A stretch of DNA of 64,000 nt. It comes from Gymnothorax reevesii. Lineage: Eukaryota; Chordata; Actinopteri; Anguilliformes; Muraenidae. This document shows positions 34,811-45,429 of the stretch, piece after piece (within the stretch, counting starts at the first letter, position 1; the number at the start of each line of letters is the position of its first letter). The translations under genes were made by a program, and so were the position numbers. The notes beneath the pieces were generated by a model that searched no databases, had not been told where the DNA came from, and worked only from the letters and a program-made list of their open reading frames with translations. The stretch is from the NCBI GenBank assembly GCA_029721435.1, contig CM056576.1:110278666-110342665 (forward strand), in the 5' to 3' direction.

Positions 34811-37487
34811 TTATTTATTTTCCGGCAAGTAAATGTATGCTAAACACAGCATATGAGTTTTTGTTCATCTACCTCGTCCCATGGTCCAATGTTCTCAACT
34901 ATTATGATATCAGGTTAACAGAGAAAGATTTTGTGGATGAATCAGAAGAGGTTACATAGTGGATGACTATGCAAAATGGACGACTGCACCGTGCATAGAG
35001 GACCACTAAACTTGACTGCTGTACAGTGCAGAATCTGGTCCCAAATTGTATAGTATGACTCTGCCTTAACTGAACTTCCATGTGATGAAATGCTTTTCCC
35101 CAAGTCTGAGTTGATATTGAACATCGCTGTTCCTAGGTCAATAGTTTTCACACAGCCTACGGTATACACGCATATAAAATGCTATTTTAAAAAATATTTT
35201 AATGAGCAAATACATTTTAATCACAAATATGATACATTAACTGACATATTTGTATTATCTGAACACCTTAAAAAAATTGATCAGCACTAACACAGATCAT
35301 ATGCTTGCCCTCGAACACACTGCATCGGCACAGAGCCCTGACAAATGGTACAGCCCTAGATAAATTTACGTTTCCGCAGATAACATGAACAAATTGCTAA
35401 AAAACTGAAAACACTCAAGCACTGAATGTTTACAGACCAGAACAGCCACTAAACTTCAACTGACATCAGTTATGTCTATTTCCAGTGGTCACTGGATTAA
35501 AGGTACGTAAAGACAGATTTTTAAAAAAATCTAAGCTTTGAGAAAATCAGTTTCTGAGTCATGGGGAGAAAAACAGAAATTTTTTTTAAAGGAATTTAGA
35601 CCGACACATTTAAAGTTATCCACTTGCTTATCACTATTTGTAATCTCATTCTAAGAAATAATTAGACTATGTGTTATGTTCATAACACATACACAAGAGC
35701 ATCAATATGCCCTATATATAGAAATCTGATATTCCTGATTGCTGAGGGCTTGTATCATTCAATTTTTTGAGTTACTTGCTTCCTCTGATTGCATACCTGG
35801 TCCCTAAAATAAAATTGGTACTCTCACAAATTGATTTTGCATGCTCGTATCCCTCACCATGCCAACCATTTCTGCTCTCTGGAAGCTCTGGGTAATTAAA
35901 ACTTTATTGCTGAATAATCGTTTAACTTAATGATGGTGGCCCAACTGCGAGATTCAGCAGAATCAAGCAGTACACACAGCCCTTCCGGTTATTTCTGCTA
36001 TGCCACAGGAAGCTCATTTTCTTTTCCTATGCATTCACAACTGTTCCCAACATTTACTGAATTTTAATGAATACTGCAGAGAGCATCAAAAATAGGCAGA
36101 AGGTTAATTGTCCAAATCTATGACTGCGATTGCGAGGGGCAGGCTCTCCGATAGGTCAAAGTGAGAGTACTGTGGTGGATATCTCTGTGTGGCGAGGACA
36201 ATGGTTAATGATTGAATTAGCATATTAACTTCAATGTGTGATGTGATTTTATAAACGGGCTTCATGGAGAGCAATGCTAATTGGCTGCTTGAGGGAGGTC
36301 ACTTATGCACCTTGAGGATCTTGGAACTTCAGCATTGCACTAGGCATAATAACACCATACATCATGCACAGTAAGTAAAAAAAAAAAAAGGTTCTCCTTG
36401 GTCTCTAAGTGAAGATAAATCTCAGTGTAGGAGAAAGCAAAACAAGAGAGTTGATAAATATGCAAGCACACATACAGAAATGAATACATTTGCAGATTGT
36501 TATGAGATACTGCGATACACATGGCCACCAAAGGGGAAGGGGAAGAAAAGGGTTCATTTGGAAGGGTAGGGCTAATGCTTCTGTAAATAATATGAAATGT
36601 ACATGGTAAAGAGTACAACTAACAAGCAGTGTAACAATTTTTCCCCCCCTTATTCCAAGAAGTGAATCAAAATTAGACTGATATGGCTGTCTTCGGTCAA
36701 AAAGGTCATTGTGAAACAAACCACATGGGCCGCAGATCTATAGGAACTTATACAGCTGTGTTAATACAAACTCCCATCACCAATTGCCTGCCCTTGCACA
36801 AAAAATAGGAGCATGCTCAGCAATCATTATTACAAATAGTGGCTAGGTTGATGGATGTTAAGGTGTAATTTTTTTTTTATTTATAATTTTTTGTTATTGA
36901 CATGCATACAATTATAAATACATGGGCATTCATACACCTCACAGTAAAAGGATGCTGCCTGAGGTGGTGCTACTTACCATGTCCAATGTACTTCCTCTTG
37001 GTAGACCAAGTGAGGTGTATAGTTGGTAATTGACTGAAGTTGCGTGGAAAAGCACTCCCTTCCTCAGTATATAGATTGATGGGGTTGACATTTCTCCTAT
37101 GACAGAATTGACCTTTTCGCAGAGTAAAAAAAGACAAAAATCCCAGTCGAAAAGACCAAAAATCATGCCTCAGTAAAAGCGTGTAATACTCTGTTCTTCT
37201 ATATGGGCACAAGTGAAATCCGGCCATTGTTATTTACCTGATCATGCAACCCTGTGGGATCCACTGAGGTGGGCTTGGAAGTTCACTCTTGCATTGCAGA
37301 GAAGTGTTGAAGAAACTGAGGACAGAATTATTGTGTTTACCCAATCGTCACCCCTCCTCAGAGAGGGCAAGCGAGGGATCTCTCTCATGCCTTTCCAGAG
37401 ATTTAAAATGATCGTGAATCGACTAAATTTCACCTAAATCTGATAACAGGAACAAAATACAGGATCAGGTGCATGTAGAATTAACTT
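34811..37487. other. unique sequence; possible conserved non-coding block
   Basis: No gene recognised. The segment 36110-36350 has mixed composition, no open frame and several homeodomain-type cores (TAATGATTGAATTAGC, GCTAATTGG), which could mark an enhancer; this is an inference from appearance only. Confidence 0.3.
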
Positions 37488-37495
37488 GAGTTTTC

Positions 37496-37864
37496 GGTAA
37501 CACTTTATATTGAGTACACATTATTAAGCATTAGTTAAGCATTCATAAATTTGAAGTTTGAAAATGCGATAATTAAGCATGTTATTGATGAGCTTACTAA
37601 TGAAGAGAAAAAAATAACTGATTATAAGCTACTTACCAACGAGTATTCATGTTAAAAACATGATTTATAAATTATGAATTCAGTATTTACCAATCCATAA
37701 CTAACATTCTTATTAATGATGAGTTGAGTAAGACATTTACAACTGTTTATAAACTACATACTAATGAGTATTAAGATGACAACAATGCTTTATACATGAT
37801 GAATTCAGTTTTTATCAATGCTTAACTAACACTTAGTAATGTGTACTCATTATAAAGTGTTACC
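37496..37864. mobile_element. MITE with GGTAACACTTTA ends and 8-bp TSD
   Basis: The left end GGTAACACTTTATATTGAGT and the right end ACTCATTATAAAGTGTTACC are inverted repeats, and the pairing continues through GTACACATTA...AGCATTAGTTAAGCAT versus ATGCTTAACTAACACT. The exact 8-bp duplication GAGTTTTC flanks it (37488-37495, 37865-37872). Interior ATGAATTCAGT...TTTATCAAT/TTTACCAAT segments are internally repeated. It is 369 bp and non-coding. This end motif is common in fish MITEs of the 8-bp TSD class. Confidence 0.92.
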
Positions 37865-37872
37865 GAGTTTTC

Positions 37873-38684
37873 TAAGGGAAATGATTGTCTTATGTAAATA
37901 TAGCATTCTTCATTATGTTCTGCAAGCAATACAGCGGTGCCTTTACAATTTTAAAATGTGTGGTAATATTTGTGATTATGGCACGAACTGGTTTATACCA
38001 AAGTAACTGTGTCCAAAATGCTGATTGAATTGCTACATGATATCACGATGAGGCATAATGAAATGTAATTATATATTAGCTTATATTCTGTTTTAATCTT
38101 TCTAATAGAAAATAAAGAGAAATTCTAAACCAGGAAGTGCTGTAAATGCCAACTGCTATGCAAAATTTAACTTGAGGGAAGGAGTCCTTGAAACAACCTC
38201 TGTGATTATTTGAACTTTGATGAATGGTATGACAACTTTAAGTCATGTATGAGATGAATTCACAGTGGTATTTTAATCCATTAAAATAATAAATTTAAGA
38301 CTGAATGTTTTGGAATGAGTTTACAGGTCCATCTTATTCATCAGATATATTCAATTACCTTTTTTGTTATGTTTTTTTTGCAGATCTGAGAGAGCTTTCA
38401 CTGCATAAAAGAGCTTTCTTGATTCCAGACTTTTGATAACTTTGTGGAGTCTGTTATTGGCCTTCTCAGACACGAAGATAGGGCTTAGAAAAAAAAGGTC
38501 AGTCAAGTCAATGGGCCGAACCTAAATACTGGTAAAATCAAAATTTTTGAACACGATTACTGGCACATTAATATTCAATTAATTAAATAAGAATTAACAT
38601 GATAGTCTGGGAGCTTGTGTCACATTTGTCATTCTTCTACAACATTTTGTTTTCTTTTAATACGACTTTTGTTTGGGCTGACAA
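37873..38684. other. no feature recognised
   Basis: Unique AT-rich sequence, no supported gene. Confidence 0.35.
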
Positions 38685-38686
38685 TA

Positions 38687-39412
38687 TACATCGATCAGCC
38701 ATAGCATTATGGCCGCCTGCCTAAAATTGTGTTGGTCCCCCTTTCACTGACAAAACAGCCCTGACCTATCGAGGCACGGACTCCACTACACCTCTGAGGG
38801 TGTGCTGTGGTATCTGGCACTAAGACATTAGCAGTAGATCCCTCAAGTCTTGTAAGTTGTAAGGTGAAGCCTCCATGGATCATACTTCTAAGTCCAGCAC
38901 ATCCCAGAGATGACCAATTACATTGAAATTTGGGGCATTCAGAGGCCAGGTCAACACCTTGAACCTATTGCTGTGTTCCTCAGACCATTCCTGCACCATC
39001 TTGCAGTATAGCAGGACGCGTTATCCTGCTGAAAGAGGTCATTGCCAGTTGGGAATACTGTTTACATAAAGGGTTATACTTGGTCTACAACAAACCATAA
39101 CACTGGCCAAAGCATCACACTGCCTCCGCTGGCTTGCTTTCTTCCCGCAGTGCATCCTGGTGTCATGTCTTCCCCAGGTAAGCAATGCAGACGCACCCGG
39201 CAGCCCACATGATGTAAAAGAAAAAGTGTGTCGTCAGACCAGGCCTCCTTCTTCCATTGCACTGCGGTCCGGTTCTGATACCTGCCCATTGTAGGCGCTG
39301 TCTGCAATAGACAGGGGTCAGCATGGGCACCTTGACCAGACTGTGGTTACGCAGCCCGATACGCAACAAACTGTGATGCAGAAGTGTTTTGATACCTTTC
39401 TATCAGAGGAAA
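38687..39412 (-). mobile_element. 5'-truncated Tc1-like element (CATCGATCAGCCATA end)
   Basis: The terminus TACATCGATCAGCCATAGCA follows TA at 38685-38686 and matches a very common fish Tc1-like family. The remainder codes, on the minus strand, for the transposase in broken frames. The element stops at about 39412 inside the region encoding the end of the DNA-binding domain, so its 5' third and the other terminus are lost. Confidence 0.85.
39074..39369 (-). pseudogene. Tc1 transposase fragment, frameshifted
   Basis: Two overlapping frames together cover the middle of a Tc1 transposase: LRIGLRNHSLVKVPMLTP, then WKKEAWSDDTLFLLH (around the first catalytic D; the usual SDESRF has become SDDTLF), then GRKQASGGSVMLW, the GGSVMVWG-type motif. 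The frames meet near 39200-39300 by frameshift. Further homology to the C-terminal end lies at 38750-39073 in stop-ridden frames. It is inactive. Confidence 0.8.
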
Positions 39413-39454
39413 AAATCCTGCAGCACGCAGTTATAATAGGTGGTTTATTGTGGC

Positions 39455-39522
39455 GCGAGTGACGAACGTTTTGACACAAAGTCTTCCTCAGAAGACTGTG
39501 TGTCAAAACATCAGTCACTCGC
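39455..39522. repeat. long imperfect hairpin
   Basis: GCGAGTGAC...ACGTTTTGACACA...AGTCTTC is followed after CTCA by GAAGACT...TGTGTCAAAAC...GTCACTCGC. The two arms pair over about 30 bp with a 4-nt loop. It lies 40 bp beyond the truncated end of the Tc1 element and may be an unrelated foldback end. Confidence 0.7.
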
Positions 39523-40161
39523 CCTTTCAAGCTAAGTGACTGTCAGTTATTTATTTGGACTCCTTATTTCGAGGCTGTGATAGCAAAAACAGGAGGGCTC
39601 TTCTTTTAAAAATCCACCACAAATTAAAGCACCTTGATGGAGCATGCGGCTGTGATGGAATTTGCATGAGCTTGAATCCAAACTTGGATTAAATATATTA
39701 TAAATGCTGAGTGACATTCTTCTAATTCCCTAGGCATAAAAGTAGACCGTCGCTGTCACTTCACTTGTACACAGACGTTGCTGTGGTATCAGGACAATGA
39801 CTCACAGGGCTTTCACAAGAACTCTTCTAATTATCTTTCGTCTTTCAAAATGGATCACAGAGTTTGGATTATTGTCCAGAACTAATGTGCACTTTAAAAT
39901 TTAGGACCATAATTGCACTTTTACCAGTTATATTTTTAGGCTCTTTCTTAAACATTATAAACACCAGGAGGACTATCTGTCTTGGAGCATTAAACCCTGA
40001 GCTTACCCAAGCTAAAAACAGAACCAAAATCCAGCGATTAAGATATTATTCCTCAAGTAGGCTTGTTTTCGCAATAAACTAATAAGTATCACTATTCCTG
40101 TAGGTCAACTCATGTTGAAATGTTTGTTGCAACAGCAGAATAAAGTGAAGAGTTTGGCTTC
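39523..40161. other. no feature recognised
   Basis: Unique sequence without a supported gene. Confidence 0.35.
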
Positions 40162-40163
40162 TA

Positions 40164-40363
40164 CACTGTAAAAAAAAAAAAGAAGTTGTCTCAACTGAAA
40201 AAAGTTAGTTTCCAGGCTGCCTTAAAATTCTAAGCTTATTGAACTTGAGATGACAAGTTGAGGTACTATTCAACTTATGATCTTAAACTCAGTTAACTTG
40301 AAATTTTAAGGCAGCCTGGACACTAACTTTTTTCAGTTGAGACAACTTTTTTTTTTTATAGTG
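40164..40363. mobile_element. foldback MITE with TA target site
   Basis: A 200-bp element starting CACTGTAAAAAA and ending TTTTTTATAGTG, flanked by TA (40162-40163, 40364-40365). Inverted arms include AGTTGTCTCAACTGAAAAAA with its complement and CAGGCTGCCTTAAAATT with its complement. The TA flank suggests mobilisation by a Tc1/mariner transposase. It lies about 320 bp upstream of the P2X7-domain relic. Confidence 0.85.
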
Positions 40364-40593
40364 TAGACTCCAGCGCAGGTGCAAGCAGAAGCAGAGCTGG
40401 GAGATTTTCACTGCTTGAAGGAATGGAAAATGGAACGTAAATGCATGCATAGGTTGATAGCTTGTAATATTGAGAGCCCATAAGAAAAATGGTGAGGTAT
40501 ACTTGAAATTTATGAAAAAGTTTCGTGCGTTTTTGTGAGGCAGTCCTCAGGCCACTAGTGAGCTGCCATGCAGCCTCCTGGAAGGGCGATGCG

Positions 40594-40601
40594 TGACGTC
40601 A
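40594..40601. promoter_or_regulatory. full CRE-like palindrome upstream of P2X7-domain relic
   Basis: TGACGTCA, the consensus CREB/ATF site, 80 bp upstream of the ATG at 40682 in a locally GC-richer stretch. Its position fits a proximal promoter. Function is inferred. Confidence 0.4.
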
Positions 40602-40681
40602 CATGGGCGCAAGATTGAATCTCCATGCTTCAGTACAGAAGGGATAAATCGCGTTAACAGAAATCAACTTCAGCAGACAAG

Positions 40682-40951
40682 ATGGCGGAAAGTGACTCAG
40701 AAGGCAGCGAATACGAATTTGTGGCAGATTCTGCTCGCCTACAACCCAATCAATTTGAGCGATGAGCTGAGGAAGGTGATTGTTAAGAAGAATCAGAGCA
40801 GGTAGGCCGCTCTTCAGATCCTGAGGAAACAGAACAACGGATGGGCAACACGCTGTGGTGTTTGTGCGTACGTTGTAACCACATATGTCTGAAGTATGCC
40901 AACAAGTGAAACGAGTAAAAACTTGTGCACTTGCCTCTCCAACAGCTATTG
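40682..40951 (+). pseudogene. exon 1 of P2X7-domain relic
   Basis: The ATG has a good Kozak context (ACAAGATGG). The reading frame holds for 75 codons apart from TGA (40763-40765) and TAA (40784-40786), with family text on both sides of each stop. The zinc motif WCLCVRC is at codons 59-65. After C-N-H (about 40880) the phase must change by a small indel to reach the donor TATTG/GTAAGTC at 40951/40952 in the phase required by exon 2. Confidence 0.75.
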
Positions 40952-41105
40952 GTAAGTCAAAATGTATGTAAATCTGTTTATAGGTATCCTTGTGCGATTA
41001 CAGTGTGCAAAATGAAGCCGTTTAGACACGGCAGCGGGAGACCCCACTGCCCCAGGATGCATGTCAGACGCTAAGACATTCCGACCTGGGTAAATAATGA
41101 GAATA

Positions 41106-41926
41106 TACTCAGCCAAAATAAAAACTTCACACTCGTTTGGAAGTCGATAAGTTGAACATACAAGAAATGAGGTTTTAAATAATGGTTTTATTTAATTCTG
41201 TACTCATTAAAGATGGTGTATCATAAAAATAATTTCCATAATGTAACCAGTTCCACCGGAAATGGTAGGGAAATGTTCAAGAGTAAAAATGGTAAGTTAC
41301 AACTTGAATAAGAGCAGTGCGCAGGTGATTACGTATGGTTTGGGCAGTCACACAACCTCTAAACAATTAATTCCTAATGGACGTTGCAGTGACAAATCAA
41401 TTATGCAAATGACGCAAGACAATTTGTCGGTCTTCTGCTTTTGACATCACACATGGGCTACCAGAATAAGGTCAGTCAGCTGTGGTGCCAGTTTGTTGGA
41501 GACGTGTCCGAAGATCATGGATAGTCCATCGACTGCATCCAATAATTCTTGCAATGTCAGTGACGGACGTTACCGTATTCAGCATGCCAATGGCACGTTC
41601 ACGCTGAGTGTTTGACAGCCATAGCATTGAAAATCAACGAATAATTAACTGTAAAAACTTGTTTTTCCAAGATGTCACTCTAAGGTGCTAACGTGAGCTC
41701 AGTTGCACGTCTCTCATATGATCACGCGACTAGGAACACGAGAAAACATGGTTTTAGCTTAAAGTACACGCGCACGTGCTATGTGCCTGTGCACGTCTGA
41801 GTTGATGTGTGTCATGATGTCTTTGACAACGCATTTACCCCTAGTGATGATAAAAACTCTTTCATTAAAAGTTTCAAGAAAATATTTACACATTTATGAG
41901 TGTGAAGTTTCTTTTTTGACTCAGTA
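41106..41926 (-). mobile_element. internally deleted Tc1/Tc3-like element in intron 1
   Basis: The ends TACTCAGCCAAAATAAAAAC and, inverted, TACTGAGTCAAAAAAGAAAC are followed on both sides by TTCACACTC(G/A). TA flanks both ends (41104-41105, 41927-41928). It is 821 bp. Only the transposase start remains; the catalytic region has been deleted. It is the third Tc1 lineage that differs in its termini from those at 11.6 and 38.7 kb. Confidence 0.88.
41472..41627 (-). pseudogene. Tc1 transposase N-terminal (DNA-binding) fragment
   Basis: A 51-codon frame reads RERAIGML, DIARIIGCSRWTIHDLRTRL and QQTGTTAD, which is the first helix-turn-helix of the paired-like DNA-binding domain. A TGA follows directly, and the sequence after it (toward 41440) no longer codes for transposase because of the internal deletion. 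Confidence 0.82.
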
Positions 41927-42058
41927 TATATAAAAAAATTCATTGCTGATCTGTCACCCTACGAACTAGCCTTATGCACAAGTCTAAATGCTTTAAGACT
42001 CCACCGATACTGGAATGAACAATAAATAAAGCACAGTAATGCTACTGTCAATTTTCAG

Positions 42059-42191
42059 ATGATTCCATCGGCATTACCAACAACGAAGACTTCAGGATGC
42101 TATGCCTCATGCCAGTTGTCCTGAGGAATGTACTTGTTGCCCTGAATAATGTTAGGTTGGATCGCTGGGAAGTTAATCCCCCAGAAAACAA
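42059..42191 (+). pseudogene. exon 2 of P2X7-domain relic
   Basis: Bounded by CTGTCAATTTTCAG (acceptor) and CAA/GTAAGA (donor). It is open throughout, reading DDSIGITNNEDFRMLCL and PVVLRNVLVALNN, which matches the conserved ITxHPxFxxxCLNxxVLxxA-type block of the domain. Phase is 1 in and 2 out, consistent with exon 3. Confidence 0.78.
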
Positions 42192-42439
42192 GTAAGAACA
42201 TTTCATTTTTAGAGTGCCTTTATTCATTTTACGGATATGGTGGATCAACAAGGATCATTGAAATGAATACGCAATACTCTTGTAAAAATTCATTTTGAGT
42301 TGAATGGCATGCATTACATATTACAGCTAAGAAAAGCACAGTCCAGCACATATTCATGAGCCGATTCAGGTGTAGAACGTAGCGAAGATATGTTTATGTA
42401 TATCCTCACAATCAATGAAACATGTTTTCTTCTTTTCAG

Positions 42440-42500
42440 AGCCTTCAGGTATGCAGCATATTGAAAATTCATCTGGTGTGTACACGATACATTGTGTCCT
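42440..42500 (+). pseudogene. exon 3 of P2X7-domain relic
   Basis: Preceded by TTTTCTTCTTTTCAG. In phase with exon 2 it reads KAFRYAAY, then TGA (42462-42464), then KFIWCVHDT. The stop falls where the family has the R or K of AYR/GYK; a CGA to TGA change would produce it. The 3' border is uncertain, as no strong donor is seen before 42500. Confidence 0.7.
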
Positions 42501-42865
42501 GTGTTATGCCCTCGGATCCGGGAACGAGGCATAATCGAAACACTAGTAGCTCCTCTCTTTGGTAGAGAAATGTAGGTATAGGTAACACACATTTAGTGGC
42601 ATAGCGGCTGCGCACTGTGATTGGTGACTGGTTGGAGAAGTCGGGATGATGCCTTGTGTCCTGATTGGGCCGTGGTTGGTCATGGGAGGGGTGTCCCTTT
42701 TAAATGGGCCACGATTAAAGGTTTCTGGGGCAATGTGCCAGAGCTCTGAAGTGACGGAGGTCGTCACTAAATGCATGCTTCCAAACAACCAGTATGCGCC
42801 GTATTCTTCATTTTGTCACCCACTACTGCCGTGCTTAAAGAAAGAAGATCACTGCATTGAACTCA

Positions 42866-42957
42866 AGAACTAACCGACGCGGAGCTATTCGCCGGTGGAG
42901 CAGCAGCTTGAGCTGGTCCTGGAATGCAACGGCGCCGTCGCGAGGGGAGGTAAGTCC
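42866..42957 (+). other. exon-like segment with consensus donor in intron 3
   Basis: GC-rich text ends in AGGGGAG/GTAAGT (GT at about 42951-42952), an ideal donor. The segment is open in one frame for about 25 codons after a stop (SPVEQQLELVLECN). It may be an alternative first exon or chance; it was not recognised as part of the P2X7 domain. Confidence 0.25.
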
Positions 42958-43026
42958 CGGCTTTCCTTCCAGATTCACCGGTCCAGGCCAGCCTGCCTTC
43001 TTTTATAAGTGAAATCATATCCCTAG

Positions 43027-43164
43027 ACAAACGTGACCGTGACTCCTGGAAGAAAGAGGGTCATTCCAGTATGCGTCTCCCATGCGATCAGAAAAGCTTT
43101 CCCTAAATCTTCAGATGAAGAATATGAGGGCTACCACTCCCTACATAGTGACAGTGACAATTAA
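43027..43164 (+). pseudogene. exon 4 (last) of P2X7-domain relic
   Basis: Acceptor CATATCCCTAG, then an intact 45-codon frame to TAA at 43162-43164. GRKRVIPVCVSHAIRKAFP matches the signature R(V/K)VIPSCVxxxIRxxFP of the domain. The acidic tail EEYEGYHSLHSDSDN parallels the YxGF(K) end of P2X7. Confidence 0.82.
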
Positions 43165-43181
43165 GACAAGAAGATTCACCT

Positions 43182-43187
43182 AATAAA
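43182..43187 (+). terminator. AATAAA polyadenylation signal
   Basis: AATAAA lies 17 bp after the stop of the last P2X7-domain exon. The close spacing fits a very short 3' UTR. The hexamer is common by chance in AT-rich DNA, so position is the only support. Confidence 0.4.
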
Positions 43188-43189
43188 AA

Positions 43190-45180
43190 CTATGCGAACA
43201 GTTCAGTATGGCTGTGGACCCATTTATGTTGTTTTGCTTACGACTGAGACATGGCTGGAATCATTTCAGGTTTACAAGGATCTTAGATCATTACCAACCT
43301 TAAGCATCTGTTGGGTTTGCACTATGGCATTGTATTTCTTTTTTAATAGCTAATTAGAACCTCCAAATAGTATTTTATGAGATCATCGGTATTACTATTA
43401 GACTTGCGATTCTATGTGTCATGATGCCTGCTGAGCGATGATCGATCTGTTGGTGCATTTGGTCTTCTACTGTGAACTTGCAATATTCGATATTTGGTTG
43501 CTGTTTTTTGTGCACAAGACCATTATAAGAGCTCTTACCTAAGGTTTAACCATCATGAAATTTGTTTTGAATGATTAAGAATGAATTAGATAATTGTTGA
43601 GATACAGAGCTGTGGTGACATTACATCATATCTTCATGATAGAGAACAGCTACAGTTTGGTGTGCGGCACCAGAAACAGAAAGCCAGAAGATAAGTTACT
43701 TTGCTTCATACAGTATTAATAAATATGTTCATCACCCTAGACCAAGCCGTTAAACACCAGGAGGGGGTTCCTGTTCTCCTGTTCTCGCAAGTGGTTCCTG
43801 AATGCACCGTCATACAAAATAAGCACAGCCACTTGTTGTCATGTGTTGATCTAATAGAACAGTGTTTACCCTATCAGCGATCATTCTAATATAACAGGAA
43901 AATTAAAATTCTTTTAGTTTACACAGACAGCCAGCTGACTGAAACTTCCAAAAGATGGATGTATGTGGTAGCCAAGGGATTAATTTTAATGTGGAAGAAT
44001 TATTTCAGTAGATTCTAATAAGAGGGAATTTAGTCGATGAAGCAAAGGAGTTTGGAAGCAACTTTATTACGCAAATACAATTGTACACCAGTGCTGGGAA
44101 TTGGAAGGGTATATCGGAATGAAAATTTAGCTACATATGGGTAAAAAAATTGGAAACAGGGAAATTGCAAATCTGTCATAAAAGTGAACGCAACCATGGC
44201 TAAGAATGCAGAAAAATTTGGTCTCTCCAAATATTGTTTGTTGATATATGCACCAACATAACCAAGAAAAAATCTTATAAATATTCGTTTTTAGTGACAG
44301 AATTTCAACCTGCACTTGTTTAGGCATCTGGCTGAAGCTAAATTATTTTTCTAAGCTAATGAGGCTTAGTCACAGTGCCACAGGAAAAGAAAACATTTTT
44401 TTCTGTCAGACAAAAATTATATTTGCAGAGTTGTTCATTTGGGTAATATTCTCAGCAATTCTGACTATTTGATCAGACTATCGGAATGTCACCTTTGTAA
44501 TGAGACCATGATTATGTCTGTACTAAAACTACTTCAAGAACTGAAAAAAGGACTGGACTTTCTAGGGTTATAGGGGCAATTCTATGCTGAGGTCAGGGAC
44601 TGTCCAGAGGTCAGAAGCTGGGTGGTCAAGCAGGTTGCCCCTGTAAAAGTGTATGTGGTTGTGCCAATGAGGGCTCTTCTTCTGCCCTGGAGACAGCAGG
44701 AAGGCAGGGAGAGAGTGTCCCCAATAAATTGTGTTTAAAAATGTTTTAATTATGTATTTACTCAGTTTACTGACACAGAAGCCCACATTAAGCTCAATGA
44801 AAGGCTCAAGGCTTGAAAGCATCCAACAGGCAGAACAATTCAGCGATAACTGACTGAGCACAAAGAACTTCCATAAACATGACAGTTAGACTCAATGGCT
44901 AGGAAAGCACATGAGCATGAGAGGAATGAAACCAGACAAAAGATCAATTGAAGGAGACAATACCAGAAATCGGACACAAAACTGCTGGAACAAGGAGAAC
45001 TAATTATGGACACGGTTGGGATGTGACACTTTTTTCTATTTATACAGACACTCAAGCGTGGGACTCCTGTGTTCTGAATTTGTGACATCAACATTGTACA
45101 CAGTACAGTTAATTACTGTCAATAACATTACTCAGAGGCAAACACAGTTGGCAAATCTTCAACCAAAACAGAGGACCAAT
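43190..45180. other. no gene or repeat recognised
   Basis: Two kb of AT-rich sequence with only short frames lacking motifs. Confidence 0.35.
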
Positions 45181-45429
45181 TACAACCACAATTCCGAAAT
45201 AGTTGGGACGAAGTGTAAATTGTGAATAAAATCAGAATGCAATGACTTTCAGATCACATGAGCCAATGTGTAATTCACAATAGAACATAAATAACATTTC
45301 AAATGTTGAAACAGACATTTTACATTTTCATCCACAAAATGAGATTATTTTAAATTTTCTGGCTACAACGGGTCTAAAAAAGTTGGGACACAGGCAAAAA
45401 AGGGCTGAAAAAGCTATTAATATACAAAA

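Larger units (their letters stand above)
40682..43164 (+). pseudogene. relic of a P2X7 C-terminal (ballast) domain gene
   Basis: Four exons in order encode a protein like the cytosolic C-terminal ballast domain of the P2X7 receptor, which binds zinc through clustered cysteines and also occurs as stand-alone proteins in fish. Exon 1 gives an acidic start (MAESDSEGSEYEF) and the zinc motif RMGNTLWCLCVRCN (W-C-x-C-x-x-C). Exon 2 gives GITNNEDFRMLCL and VVLRNVLVALNN. Exon 3 gives FRYAAY-stop-KFIW. Exon 4 gives GRKRVIPVCVSHAIRKAFP and an acidic end with YEGYHSLHSDSDN. Exon-intron junctions at 40951/40952, 42058/42059, 42191/42192, 42439/42440 and 43026/43027 follow the GT-AG rule. The frame is broken by TGA 40763, TAA 40784, a shift near 40890 and TGA 42462. 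There is no channel part (no transmembrane segments), so this is the stand-alone type and not P2RX7 itself. A Tc1 element sits in intron 1. Confidence 0.8.

Noticed and set aside
36939..37227. Overlapping minus-strand frames at 37 kb
   Set aside because: Two frames of 75-85 residues without any recognised domain, splice site support or repeat relationship.
40593..40805. 70-residue plus-strand frame overlapping exon 1 of the P2X7-domain relic
   Set aside because: It is in a different frame from the zinc-motif code and lacks family motifs; a shadow frame.
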